Source: Eucommia ulmoides | Lineage: Eukaryota > Streptophyta > Magnoliopsida > Garryales > Eucommiaceae | Reading direction: 5' to 3' | DNA length: 64,000 nucleotides | NCBI GenBank assembly: GCA_016647705.1 | Contig: CM028338.1 | Location: 10,291,240 to 10,355,239 of the forward strand | Made by a program: the position numbers and the translations under genes | Notes under the pieces: generated by a model | What the model was told of the DNA's origin: nothing | Database searches by the model: none | What the model saw: only the letters and a program-made list of their open reading frames with translations | Shown here: in pieces, positions 24,734-36,902 of the stretch | Layout: each line of letters opens with the position of its first letter | Numbering within the stretch: the first letter of the stretch is position 1

Positions 24734-25009
24734 TTTGCCCTCCTAACCTTCATGGGGATTCATTGAAGTAAGATGAAATGTCATCTTTTACCTGTAAGTT
24801 CTCTTCTTCTTTTACTTTATTGCTTGATTTCTTCATCGCATTTTATTCTCTTGCACTCCCCTAAGGTTTTGATTTCAATAATGGTTTCTACCCCCACCGC
24901 CTAGTTCGGCTGAGGCCGGTTCTTCCTCCACACCTCTGTCTAAGTGGGCGTTGATAGCTGGGGCTTATGCATCTACCAATTCTCTAGTGAATTGGGGTGA
25001 GCATGGAGC

Positions 25010-27719
25010 GAGCGTTTTCAGGAAGAAATGGCTTGGATAATTTTGGAATACATTCGAAATTCCTTCCTCGGTTGAAATTAGGGTTCCCTTAAAAAATAAA
25101 CGCTCTTATTCCTATAAGGAAGATGAAATATGTTTCTTCATCCAGATGTTTGAATACGGCCTCAAGTTTCTTTTCACTTTATTTCTTCGCAACTTATTCC
25201 GCCAACTGGAAATCACCCCAGCCCCTTCAGCCCAGTTGATTCCTAATGGGTTTTGCCAAATTATGGGTGCTATTGCACTGTCCCATTTAAACAAGGGACC
25301 CTTAACCGTGCAGATGATAAGAAGTATGTGTCATCTTAAATTCTATAATGACTCTGAGAGATTCTATTATTCGGCTATGAAATAGTATACCTTACTTACT
25401 GACCTTTCTCAATCTATAAATGATTAGAAAAATTGCTACCTATTCTTCAGAGGTAATTGGGAATTTTCCTCCGAGGCGATAGGGCAAACCCTGGTCATAC
25501 TACGGTATTTCAATTACCTGAGTAATTTCCCATTCTCTACCCTTGTAATTTCAGAGCTTTGTTATCTTTGTGGCATCTTCACCTTTTCGTAAATTGTTTT
25601 GTGTAGGTAGGAGTGACTATCAAAGGTTTCATTTAATGTAGAAGGTCATCGATCAATTGGGAAATCTCTTGATACCGGAAGATCGACTTTGCGAAGAACT
25701 AGCTTATAAGACATTTGTGCCCCCAAAAATGAAGATCGATAAAGCTCATGTCTCCTAATTGAATGATTTAGCTTTGGGAAAGAGGAAAAGAACGCCTAAG
25801 AAAACCACACAGTCTTTCGCGTCTACCATAGCCCTCCATATCACTGTGGTTCGTCCCCAACCTGATCAGCCTCAAGAACCTCAATTGTCCTTCCCATGTC
25901 ACTGAGTTTTGATGAGGACTCGCAGCCTTTGTGTATAAAACAATGTGGAGTGATGTTCATCCCCATTGCTCGTACTCGCATCCCAGTCCTTATTGAAATT
26001 CGTGGGTTAGAATTGGCTACCTAAGTAGTTGGGATTCTTATAGTTCAAACTTTTGAGGCCACAACAGTTTGTGCTCAGCCTATTCCACATGTTCCTAAGT
26101 CTGGAGCTAGTACATCTGTAGCCCTAAGCCTGCTAGGGGCTTCTAAGGAGTAGATGTTTCAATTCTTGAAAGAAGTAGGCCCATCAGTTTCGAATCATCA
26201 ATAGATCTTTGAGAATGCCATTCGATTTCTCTATGAGTAGTCTTGGGAAAAAAGTTGTTCTAGAATTGTAAGCGTAGCCGAGTAGAGCTCTTTCGGTCTC
26301 TTGTTTACGCGCTTCTTTAGGTAATTTTGAATTTATCTTTGTAATTAGCTTGATGTGCTGAATGAGATTCTGAGTAAGTCTAGGTATATTGTAAAGCATT
26401 CACCAGTCTTCTACCTTGGCTGGGAGTTCAGATAATACATCTGAACTGGACACTCAACTCTTGCATCAACTGACTGAGTTCAGTTGGTTGGAGGATAATC
26501 CTCGAACTCTGTTGGAGAGGAAGACTTCTCTTGAAACCGAACTGGTGTTGGAGGGTCTTCAAAAGAACAATTTGAGACTAATTTGCAAACTACTCGTGCT
26601 CAGTGTAAGCTTTTTCAAAGTAGCAATCAGTCTCTAATCAGTGAGAACTCCAGACTCTTATCTAAGGTTAAAAGATTGTCAGCTGAGAGCTTCACATTGG
26701 AAGAGAAACTCAACAAGCAGCAGTCCGAGCTTGATATGAAGAAGACAAAGTTGGATGCCAAAATAGATGACCTCCAGTAATCAGAGAAGGGGAAAAACTA
26801 GTTTCTCACGAACTGAGCTCCGAGAAGGTTAAGAGCTTAGTGCTCTAGGCTAAATTAGCAGCCCTTGAGGTAAAGTCCGTAGAGCAGGCTAAGGCTTTAG
26901 CGGACCTGACCGCAGCGGAAAAGTAGGAAAAGATCGAGTATGAGGAGGGGGTCAAGGATCTCTTGGAGCACTTTGTATCGCTTAAAGAGAGCATTCTGCT
27001 GGTTGGTTTTCAGTTATGTCAAGCACAAGTGCAACAAACACATCTTGAGCTGGATCTTGCCTTTTTGGACCAATTTGTCCCTGAAGATGAGAAAGGCCCT
27101 AGTTTTACTTCGGTATAATTGCCAAGTGCAAAACTCCCAATCGTTGGTGCAACAGACTCATCCCTTTCTCAAGGCTCGCCTTCCACTAATCTAGCTTAGC
27201 TAAACCCTGACTAATTGAAGCTCGGTTGTGAATAGGTTCAGCCTATCTTTGATCAAGCCTATCCAATTCCCGAACTAGCTCAACCCGCTTTTGCCCAAGC
27301 TCAGCCTGTTGTCGATCTAGTCCAGCTCAGCTCCAATTAAGTTTGTTCCATTACAAACTCAGCTCAACCTATTGTTATCCAAACTCAGCCTGTCCCTAAA
27401 CTAGTTTATCTCAGCCATAGTCTGGCTCTGGTCGCTTTTGACCAAGTTCAACTTCTACTCAGCAAATCAACTATGGTCGCTATTGACGTCTGTGTTATAC
27501 CTCTGCCAGATGATGTGGATCAACTGGGCGCTGTTTAACTGATTAGCTATTTTTTTAAATCCTATTTTCATCAGTTTTGTAATAATGGTACTTTGTAATT
27601 ATAACTAGCTTTAAACGTTCCTCGTATTTGGTCTTGGGAATCGTCGTCCTGTTCCTTCGGTATTGGTTGCCACCATTTCATATTTGACGTCTTAAATGCC
27701 TCAATGATTTGGTTTTGCC

Positions 27720-27751
<32 letters not shown>

Positions 27752-28227
27752 AGTGGACATTGGTTTGGCTATTTAAAGCCAAACCCTCTTGAGTTTTTTT
27801 TTTTTTTTTTTTTACATTTTCTTTAAGTGTTCTTTCTTCTATTTTCTTCTATCTCATATTAGTCGTGGCCTCATCATCCTTTGCATCAGACATCTTTGAT
27901 GCCATTCAGGTCGACCGGAAGAAGGAGATTGAACTAGGGAAACGGTTTTGAGAGCTTATGATGATGGCTAAGGTTCTCAATGAAGGGCATCCACGGCTTC
28001 GCACCCTCAAATATGCCTATGTTGCCTTCACCTCTCTTGATGCTACCCATTTTTGTATGGTGTCTCAAATCCACGAATTTCGTGACCTCCTGAAGTTGGC
28101 AAAAAAGAAAATCGATGATCTACGGGCTGAAGTTAACCTTCAAAAATCCTACAACGGTTTGCTAAAGATGAAAATGGATAAACTTTGGGAGAAAAATGAT
28201 GACAAGAAAGAGAAGATACGCTCTTAG
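25010..28227 (+). pseudogene. Antisense ORF of Tat element (Transposase_28-like, coiled coil)
   Basis: A broken plus-strand coding stretch, antisense to gag. The first part (about 25070-25480) reads YSYKEDEICFFIQMFEYGLK, then ITPAPSAQLIPNGFCQIMG, RFYYSAMK and KNCYLFFRGNWEF. This is the pattern of the Pfam 'putative gypsy type transposon' domain (PF04195). Later parts (26416-26780 and 27958-28227) are rich in leucine, lysine and glutamate with heptad character (SKVKRLSAESFTLEEKLNKQ; KLAKKKIDDLRAEVN) and would form coiled coils. Many stops and frameshifts. The protein's role in these elements is not known. Confidence 0.65.
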
Positions 28228-28939
28228 ATCCAAGCGTTGAATTGGTACAAAGAACATAACTTCTACCATTCAAACTCAGATTCTGAGGGCTTAGGTCCTG
28301 TGTCTTCTCTTGGATCGGATTAGCCTCAAGCCTTTTCTTTTCTTTTTTTTCTTTTTTTTTTTTGTGTTTTTGTTTCTTGTGAAAAAACCTCGAGAGAATT
28401 TTTTGAACATTATGGGCTTATTAGTCACCAAATAAGCTCCTACAATGCTCTTGTAATGGCTCCATCAAATATTGGTAGGATTTATGTGATGGTAAAATCT
28501 TATTTATGTTGGAAGAAAGATGTAATGTACCTTCTGATTTCATGATAGAAAGTAATAGGTTCAAGACTTTTCTTTTTTTTTTCTGGATTGTACTGACGCG
28601 GTTATTGCATATGACAAAACGTTGGGGCATCATTTGTTGTGTGTTAAATGATCTTTCAAACTAATACTTTCACCGAAATGGGATGGATATGGGGCCTGGG
28701 CCATCGTATATTGAGTATTAAATTGTGCATTTAACTTCACAAATGGTGCATTTAACTTCACAAACATATCAAAAATGGATATTTGAGCAATGACCGAGCG
28801 TATTAGGCATATTAGTACTCCATAGTACTCTTCCTGCCCTTCTCCATAACAAGCTTAAGTAGTTAACATGTTATGGATTGCTTGAGTCTTCAAGATTTAT
28901 GGTCGAATCAATTTTAGTATCTTGATTGACGAATTTCCC

Positions 28940-30880
28940 TAGGTAACTTGGTTTACAAACAAACTAATCTAGGCAGTTCAGTTCAGTTAAGTTGAGTTAG
29001 GTCAATTTTAGTTGAGCTGAGCCAGGCAGGTGGTAGGGCGCGAAATGCACGCCTACTTACGCTCTCAAGTATACGAGGTCTAAGTTTTAATATAGTGGAT
29101 CTTGAAGATCGGATATCGTTCCCACAGAGAAAAGTGTGAATAATTGAATTGAATACCGCAATTGACGTAGTTTCATGTTATTCTGACGACGAAAGATATG
29201 AATTGAAATTAAACTAAGCTAAACTACAATTAGTGGGTTAATCCTAACTAAGTTGATTAATTAGGGATTGATTTCGTTCACTTAATACACGTTTGATTTC
29301 ATTTAGTTAACAATAACGGAGTTTAGGTATCCGACAATCTCGATTCGTAAACTCCTTCGCCACCTCTTCCGAGTGTAAGACGGGGGAATACGCAACTTCG
29401 TGTCGACGAAGAGGTCTCCCTCAATGTCTTAACGACTCTAGGCCGCGTGAGTCTTGACCTAACGTCATCAATTGCACACTAACTAACGCCCTCCCAGGTC
29501 GTTAGGTCGTAACGTTGTGTTTACCCTAGTCCGAATCCAGGGTTACCTCTCCCGAGTGTCAAACCCTAGATTCTAAAATCCAACCCCAATACCATTACAA
29601 GCATATTAAGATCGTCATCAAATGATAAACACAATCGGACTTAAAATCAATAACCATTAAAGAAACGTATATTAAACCAAACGAGTATTTACACAACTAC
29701 ACCTTTCCCTAACTAATCTCTAAATTACACTAACATGTTCTTAGCTAATACAACATTAAATCAAGAGGAGATCATCATTATCAACAATAAACATTTAATA
29801 CAAAGATGGAAACAAGGGAAGAAAAGCCAAATCTCAAAGTGGAGTAGTCCACTTTCACCAAAGAACAATTCTCCCGAGCTTCATCTTCTCCGTTGATGAA
29901 CTTTCTCTTCTATCTCTCCAAGGATTGGCCAAGAACACTTCCTAAAACTAATCTAATCTAACTAAGATGGAAGAGAGCTCTCAAGAACAACTAAGCCCTC
30001 TCCCACGTCTAAGGTAAAGGTTCCCCTTTCTTGAGGTTTAGGGGAGAAAGGGGTTAAATAGGTAAGGTTTGGAAATATCTTCAAAATATCTGAAAACAGA
30101 TATTTCTGTGCAGAGTGTCATCGCCTAAGCGATGGTTCACCGCTTAGGCAGTGGACTTAAGTCGGTTAAGTTTCTGTTGGATCTTCGCCTAGGCGGTGGC
30201 TGCTGGCATATCATTCTGATCTTTTCTCGCCTAGGCGGTGGTTTTCTCGCCTAGGTAGTGGTTCAGCCCTTCAGCACTCCAACATTCTACCTCTTTTCCG
30301 CCTAGGCGGTGGTCTTCATTCATCGAAACCCTATTTTTCATATTTTGTTCACCGTTTCTCCACCGTTTTCACTTGTTTATCGCCCTTTAACGTCTTTTCC
30401 CTGTTTTACACTAAAACACAATTAAATATAACTAAAATGCTTGAAAACTAACAAATTCGGTTTAGAAATAGATAAGTTTTTCACACCTATCAGCAGCTCT
30501 AGTTCGGCTTATGAATGAACTGATCTAGGTCGCTCGATTGAGCCAATCTAGGCAACTTTAGTTGGGCTGAGCTAGGTAGCTCAAATTGTGAACTTGACTT
30601 GGCAGTTCAATTTATGATCGACCTAATCTAGGTAGTTCGATTGGGCTGAGCTAGGCAGCTATGGTTGTGAACTGGGATAGACAATTAGTTTATAAACGAA
30701 ATCTAGGCAGTTCGGCTGAGCTGAGCTAGGTAGCTCTGGCTGTGAACTGGGTTGGGTAGTTTAGTTATGAATGAACTGATCTATGTCGTATGATCGAGCT
30801 GAGCTAGGTAGCTCTGGCTATGAACTGGGTTGGGCAGTTCAGTTTATGAACGAAATGAGGTAGGCAGTTCGATTGAGTTG
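28940..30880. repeat. Tandem repeat in Tat 3' region (unit about 78-90 bp)
   Basis: About five diverged copies of a unit with the words GAGCTGAGCTAGG, GCTCTGG(C/T)TGTGAACTGGG and TTTATGAACGAACTGATC. They occur at 28940-29030 and, after the Rep-S solo LTR, at 30493-30880. The unit is AGCT-rich and has no coding potential. Tandem repeats in the 3' untranslated region are a known feature of Tat/Ogre-type elements. Confidence 0.75.
29031..30492 (+). mobile_element. Rep-S solo LTR, copy 1
   Basis: 1462-bp segment TGGTAGG...CCTATCA, with near-matching flanks GCAGG (29026-29030) and GCAGC (30493-30497). It interrupts the tandem repeat of the Tat element. It aligns with 33026-34465 and, inverted, with 35642-36902, notably around CTCCCGAGTGTCAAACCC. 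It contains six copies of a CGCCTAGGCGGTGG-type palindromic word (30122-30312). No coding region. Confidence 0.75.
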
Positions 30881-31049
30881 TTTATTGTTTCTTAATGTAA
30901 AACTGATACTTCTTTGTGAAGAGAAGTGGTTTTTATTGCATTTCAAAAACTAATAAGAGACAATGTCTTCTAAACTTGAAATGAAAAATCACAAAACAAA
31001 AATCAGAAGACAAAAACCCACAAAAAAGGGGTCTTTAAATTAAACTAAA

Positions 31050-31896
31050 TGAGTTGGGTTATGGATTCTAGCTCTATAGATCTCCCGTCCTTGATCTAGG
31101 CTATTGGCCTGCACCTTTTCGTGCCTCTACGTTTGTCATCATTGTATAGCTCTCTTTCCCTTCATGGCTATCGCGAAACACTACCTGGACACGACTTGGT
31201 CTCATTTGATTATGGTTACCCGACCATCTCTTACATACTTGATACATTCATAGAGAGTCGACGCCATGGATCTAATTGCATGGAGCCAGGGCCATCCTAG
31301 GATAGCGTTGTATGGAGATGTAGAGTTTGTTACCATGAACTTGGTAGCTTCGGTTACTCCAGTTTCATCTTCGTTTGCAATGACCGATAAGGTAATTTTC
31401 CCATTTGGGGAGTTCAGATCCTCGTTGAAGCCTACCATTACTATTTAGGTTGACCAAATGTCCGAGTTGTTCCCATTTGATTAAGCATATTGACAAAAAT
31501 AATGTCGGCTGAACTACCAGTGTTGATCAGGACTCTCCTCACTTCGAAACTGGAAATCGAAAATGTTATTACTATAGCATCATCATGAGGGTGAGCTACC
31601 CCTCTATAATCTTCGTCATTGAAAGTGATCATTGGACCAACATTGCTGGTTAGAGCCATCACTTCCTCGTAGCATTGCTCATCTGTTGCCTCGCTGACCT
31701 TCTTTTTTCGCTCGCGATTCGACTTTCCAGCATAGGGACTTACCGTATTTATCATGTAGATGACCCCAAGAGTGTTGTTCGGGTCATCATTTTTCCTTTC
31801 ATTATCACAATTCTCTGAATGAGCTTTGCTTCTTGGTCTCTTTCTTTCCCTCATCTTAACCTGTAGATATCTGTGTAGTCGTCCCATGTTAATCAA
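31050..31896 (-). pseudogene. Ty3/gypsy protease remnant
   Basis: The minus-strand frames read RRVLINTGSSADIIF (about 31500), then YNAILGWPWLHAIRSMASTL and the VTIIK end near 31202, followed in broken frames by a C-terminal tail. This is the retropepsin-like protease of Tat-type gypsy elements. The catalytic D of DTGSSAD is N here, so the protease would be inactive. No RT follows downstream (leftward), where the tandem repeat begins instead. Confidence 0.8.
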
Positions 31897-31989
31897 TCTC
31901 TTGATCTTCCTTTGAAGCTCTCGGTAGTTGTCAATATCGTGTCCATGATCTTTGTGGATTTTATCAAGAGCTCAGGAGGCCATTTCATG

Positions 31990-32760
31990 ACCTCAGATGA
32001 TCTGATCTCAGGAAGTATTCAAGAGATCGACATACATAAGCCTGGAAGGTTTGGCTCCTGATGTACTCTTGCTCTCGTCGTTGAGCTCCTAGGATACTCT
32101 CTCTGTCGATCTAAGGTGTTGTTCTTAGTTCTCTGATGACTTGTTTCGCCAGTCCTAGGGTTGTTTTTCATTGTTGATCTGCCTTTACATGCATATTTGA
32201 CATCTTCCAATTTCATATAGGGTTTTGCCTTCTCTGCTAGCTTAGTCATGGTCTTCGGGGTGTGCTTCGTTAGTGAATCCTAGAACCGACTTGATCTCAG
32301 TCCCAAGGTGAATGCATTTATAATAAGGTTTGAATTACAACTCTCGATGAACGTCAGCTCTTTATTGAAGCGATTCATGTATTGACATAAAGATTTACCA
32401 TTTTCTTATTGCAACGTTAACAAGTGGTCAATGCCCTTTATTAGTCTTTAGCACATGATAAATTGGTTGATGAACTACTTTCCAAAATCCATAAAGGATT
32501 AGATAGAGTTGGGTGGTAAAGAGTGCAACCACTCCAGGGCTGACCCTTTCAAGGTCGTCGCAAAAGTTCTGCACAATGCGGAATTAACTGCTCTATAGAG
32601 CGACATCAGATGTCTAAACTGTCGAATGTGGTCTACCAAAGCTGTTCTTCCGTCGTACTCCTGAAATTTGGTAAGGTCAAATTTGTTGGACAATAGTGCT
32701 TCCAAGATGTCTAAGGTAAAGGGCATCTCGGTTCCCCTAGCAGCATATCCAACTTGTCTA
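31990..32760 (-). pseudogene. Ty3/gypsy gag remnant
   Basis: Two minus-strand frames. The rightmost (32726-32499) reads FDLTKFQEYDGRTALVDHIR, then LCRTFATTLKGSALEWLHSL, which is the retrotransposon gag core pattern (F..TLKG.A..W...L). The left one (32249-32019) reads TKLAEKAKPYMKLEDV, typical of gag C-terminal tails. Stops separate them. No zinc knuckle is seen, which is usual for Tat-type gag. Confidence 0.8.
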
Positions 32761-33025
32761 TCAGTAGATCTCTACCTTCCAGTGCTCCACGTCATTGATG
32801 AGAATCTACCGTCTCGTTTCGGGTCAGCATCTGTCCCTCACTAAGGTGGGTACTCATATCCTTCTAGTCTGTTCGTCCTCTATGCGGGCGGATCTAGAGA
32901 TTCTGGTGACTCTGCCTGTTCCCCAAAACTGTTATTAATGGGAGGGGGCTGTTGAGCATTCCCAGACATCTGTCTGGCCATCTGCATTAACATCTCTTCT
33001 ATGACAGTGACCTCTGTTAGGGCAT

Positions 33026-34465
33026 TGGTAGTGGAATTATTCGTCTCTAATTTTACTGCAAGTGTACGAGTTAAGTTTTAATATAATAGAAAGAGTAAGG
33101 GTTGTGGTATCCACGTGGATTGAATGAAATTGTCGTTAAGTACAGCGATTGTCGTAACCAAATTTTATCTAGGCGTTCCAATTTTAGGGTTTTTGTAACA
33201 ATAAACTAAAGTAAAATACTAACTAATTAAATTACAACACTAATAATGATGTTTATGAGAATAAATTATCTAGAGATTAACTTTGTTCACTTAAACGTGT
33301 TTGGTTTATTCTAGTTTATATTAACGGTATTCAAATCATCCGACAGTCTAGGTATCGAAAACTTACTCACTACCTCTCCCAAGTGTAAAGTAAATGAATA
33401 TGCGACTCGTGTCAATGATTACATGAGTCTTTCCATAACCTCACGGATTGCACACTTTGTAATAATCTCCCGATTCATTAGATCATCGCGTTGTGTTTGT
33501 TTCCTAGTCCAAATCTGGGGTTACCTCTCCCGAGTGTCAAACCCCGTATTCTCAAATCACCCAATATATCATAACAAGCATATAATGGAAGTAAAAGAAT
33601 GGTAAACACAATCGAATATAAATAAACAACCGTTAACGAAACACGAATTCAAACAAACATAGTATTCATGAACTATATTAATCCCTAGACCATAGATACT
33701 TAGCTACTCATGATCATAACCCAATATTCAACATTACATGAGAATAATATCATTATACAAGCTACAAAGTTTAAGAACAAAGAGAGAAACAAAGAATGAA
33801 AAGCAAATTTGTAGAGTGAATGGTTCAACTTCCACAAAATCAACTTCGATCTTGGTTTCTCCTCGCCAAAATGATGAACTCTCCTCTTGGTTCTCGATCT
33901 TGAGCTCCCAAGTATCTCCAAAATTTCCCCAAAAACGTGCATAGGGTGTTGGGAATGAGGGGATATCAAGACAAATCCAAAATATCACAAACATATCCCA
34001 AAATATCTTTGTTAGGTGGTGCCAGGTCGTTGCAGTGATGGGGGGCGGTGCTGCATTGATCAAAGGGTAGTAACTTATTGCCAGATCACCATTGTAGTAC
34101 TTAAAAGCACTGCTGTAGCGATGGAAATAGGCGCTGCAGCGATGTCAAGGCAATGCCGACACTAGGTTCTTTTTTTTGGCGTAATTTTATCGTTCGAACT
34201 ACGATTAAGGTAATTCAAAACATATGGAAAGCTAAGAAATATATATACAACTTATATGTTTTATGATTTTCCAAAATCAGATTGTATGATTGTAAAAAAG
34301 GGCCTTGAAGTTACTGTACCTGCACCAGATTTGCATCTTTTCACCCATTTATTCAAAAATCTATAAAATAATATAAACACATATTAAACTAATAAAAATA
34401 CTTGAAAACGTACAAATATTTGAATATAAAAGTACTTAATTTAGTGGTAAATAAATCACTCATCA
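33026..34465 (+). mobile_element. Rep-S solo LTR, copy 2
   Basis: 1440-bp segment TGGTAGTGG...CACTCATCA with a perfect 5-bp duplication GGCAT (33021-33025, 34466-34470). Same family and orientation as 29031-30492. It splits the leader/gag region of the Tat element. It has a palindromic-word cluster (CGCTGCAGCGATG type, about 34028-34150) at the same relative place as copy 1 but with a different consensus. No coding region or PBS, hence solo LTR. Confidence 0.82.
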
Positions 34466-34662
34466 GGCATTAATTCTTGTGTCTACGATTTGTGCTTTAG
34501 GGGGAGGAAGGGTTGGAATTTGCTTGAGGCTTCCATATGTGCTCCCGTGCTTACTGGCGGTGTGACTTCATTGACCTGGCTCAGACCAGTCATTTTTTAT
34601 CGTAGTTGTCTTATCTCCTTGGTGAACTTCCTTTTGCCCTTCTTCCCATAAACGGTGCCAAA

Positions 34663-35299
34663 TGATGTTGCCAAAAAATCCATGGTACGTGTTTCAGACC
34701 CTTACGTGCCGGAAACCTCCACAACCTGTATCCAACCTGCAAAACCAATTAGTTCTATAGGGAGACACCGATGTGGTGTCAGTCAAAGAACCTCCAGCGT
34801 AAGAATACGATCAGATTGCTCTTAAGAAAAAATCAAAAGCTTTAGAGAATATATTCAGTATAGTATATGAGAGTTGTGTGTTATACCTCTATTCCTTCTG
34901 CATATATAGGCCATATTCCGAGTAATCGTCCTCGCCATGATCTCATCAACAAACCATACTTAACTGCCGTGAATGTTGCTTGAGCTCTCATTATGGGATG
35001 TCGCATTAATCATGTTCATGCATGGGAAGGGTGGTAGGTGAGGTAACTGCTATCGTTAACCTACCATCCTTGGATCTGTTGATTGGGCCTCGCCAAATGG
35101 GCTTTGTCTTATGCCGGATAAGCCCATGCGTGGTCGATCTTTATTAGCAGGTCAGACACCTCGTTTTGGAGCTATTAGAGCAGCTGGTCCATACATAACA
35201 ACTAGGCCACTAAACCCCGGCCAGGTCTCATCGAAAGCCCTGATCCGGTGTTCCTCCATCGTCTGCTTCAACTCATGGGCTGGTATTTTTCCCATATTA
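34663..35299 (-). repeat. 5' LTR of the Tat-type gypsy element
   Basis: 637-bp direct repeat of 24098-24733, with the target duplication CCAAA on its right side. Directly inside (left) is the primer-binding-site-like TTTGGCACCGT on the minus strand. Confidence 0.88.
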
Positions 35300-35641
35300 C
35301 CAAATATCAATGGTTTTATCCTATTTAATCACATTAAATATCTAAATATTTTAAATTGATATTTTAGGTCTACAATGATAATGATATAATTACAATAATA
35401 ATATCAAGAATACCATTTATTGATACTTGAGATTGAAACATTTTACGGATATAAGCCTTAAATGTATAATTACAAGATTGAGTACAGGGCTTACATCCAA
35501 CAATCTCCCACTAGTACTACAACTAATCGAAATAGTATCTGTTTGGTGTGATTTATCTATTTATTTCCAAACCGGTTTTGTTAGTTTTAGAGTATTTTTT
35601 TTTATAACATTTTTATATGTTTTTATTATTTTTGTTATAAA

Positions 35642-36902
35642 TTAGGAGTGTGGGGTGAAACGGATCATAAACGATCATATCGGATCAAGAACGGTGGGAA
35701 AACAAGCACATAGGCAATATTCAGAATAGCAGCCCACCGCTGCAGCAGTGAATATGCAGAGGGGCGCCTTTTCTTGCTGAACATCCATCGCCACAGCGGT
35801 GAAAATGCAAAGAGGTTCCAAACTCCACCGATATTTCCACCGCTGTAGCGAACATCAAACCGACAGATTCACCGCCGCGGCAGTCACCTCTGCACAGATT
35901 TAGATATTTTTTTAGATATTTTTTGCTCCTTATTTCTCTCATCTCATCTCCTCTCCTCTGGCCATTAGAGCTCTATTAGGGTTAGGATATTTTAGAGAGA
36001 GGTTTTGGGAGTGTTCAACCGATTTCGAAGGAGAAGAACACGTTGCAAAAAATGAGAAGCGATCCTGAAGCATTTTTAGCGGCAAATCTTCGGACTACGG
36101 CTAAGTTTCTTTTGTTTCTTATTCATTTTCTTAACTTCGGTAGTTAGTTGAGCACATTTAGTTCCCTTTTCATTGTATAAATAGTTATGGCCATGAGCTA
36201 AACGAATTTTGTTTAGGGATTAATATATTCATGAAAATGTTATTTATTTGAGTTTATGTTTCGTTAGTGGTTGTTCTTCGTTATTTTGATTGTGTTTATC
36301 GTTCTTGTATTATTTATATACTTAAAATGATATATAGAGAATATGGGGTTTGACACTCGGGAGAGATAACCCCAGACTCGGACTAGGTTAAACACAACGC
36401 GACGATCCAATAACCTGAGAGGGAGTTGGACAGTATGCAATCAATGACGTTGGGGCAAGACTCATGTGACCTAGTGTCGTTAAGATATTGAGGGGGATTT
36501 CTTCGTTGATGCGAAGTCGCGTATTTACTCGTATTATACTCGGGAGAGGTGGCGAGTGAGTTTACAAATCGAGATAGTCGGATAAGTCGAACACCGTTAA
36601 CGTAAACTAAAACGAGATCGAACACGTATTTGTAAATGAAGTTAATCCCTATACAATCTATTCTCTCAAAACAATCTCAATATAATATTTGTAGTATAGT
36701 TAGATAAATTAGTAATTTAATTTAGTATTTATTAATTAAGTGCATTTGTAGCACCTAGATAAAATTAAACTATGATAATCACGGTACTCGATAATAATCT
36801 CAACCAATTCTTGTGAACACGATACTCTTACTCTCCCTACCTATACTAAAACTTGACCCGTACACTTGTGGTGTAAGTTAGCGACGTAATATTCCACTAC
36901 CG
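35642..36902 (-). mobile_element. Rep-S solo LTR, copy 3 (inverted, diverged)
   Basis: Minus-strand relative of the two other Rep-S copies: the line about GGGTTTGACACTCGGGAGAG (36350-36369) is the complement of their shared core, and the right end is the complement of GGTAGTGGAAT. It carries its own palindromic-word cluster (CACCGCTGCAGCAGTG type, 35730-35900). Ends are approximate and no TSD is evident. It sits between the Copia-X 3' LTR and the Copia-X RNase H. Confidence 0.65.

Larger units (their letters stand above)
24098..35299 (-). mobile_element. Ty3/gypsy element, Tat type, lacking RT and integrase
   Basis: LTRs at 24098-24733 (3') and 34663-35299 (5') start TGATGTTGCC and end in ACATCA or a decayed form of it, and both sides carry the 5-bp duplication CCAAA (24093-24097, 35300-35304). 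On the minus strand a primer-binding-site-like TTTGGCACCGT follows the 5' LTR and a purine-rich GGTTAGGAGGGCAAA precedes the 3' LTR. Gag and protease remnants lie at 31.2-32.7 kb. No RT, RNase H or integrase is visible. A plus-strand ORF remnant with a Transposase_28-like domain lies near the 3' LTR, an arrangement known from Tat-lineage elements such as Grande and Retand. The LTRs differ by very roughly 15 percent, so it is old. Confidence 0.85.
19181..35502 (-). mobile_element. Copia-X 3' LTR, split by two insertions
   Basis: On the minus strand the LTR starts TGTTGGATGTAAG at 35502 just after a polypurine tract (GTGGGAGAT) and ends CCTTTCA at 19181. Its pieces are 19181-20454, 23913-24097 and 35300-35502, about 1.66 kb once the insertions are removed. 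The pieces are collinear with an opposite-orientation copy at about 50869-52470, which is what shows they belong together. The interruptions are a Sirevirus solo LTR and a Tat-type gypsy element, each with its own TSD. The internal region of the same element lies to the right (RNase H at 36.9-37.8 kb, RT and integrase at 49.4-50.9 kb). Confidence 0.75.

Noticed and set aside
28940-30880. AGCT-rich tandem repeat as a centromeric satellite
   Set aside because: Only about five diverged units inside a retroelement; far too short and irregular for a satellite array.
31266-31448. Plus-strand 60-aa ORF
   Set aside because: Antisense shadow of the gypsy protease on the minus strand.
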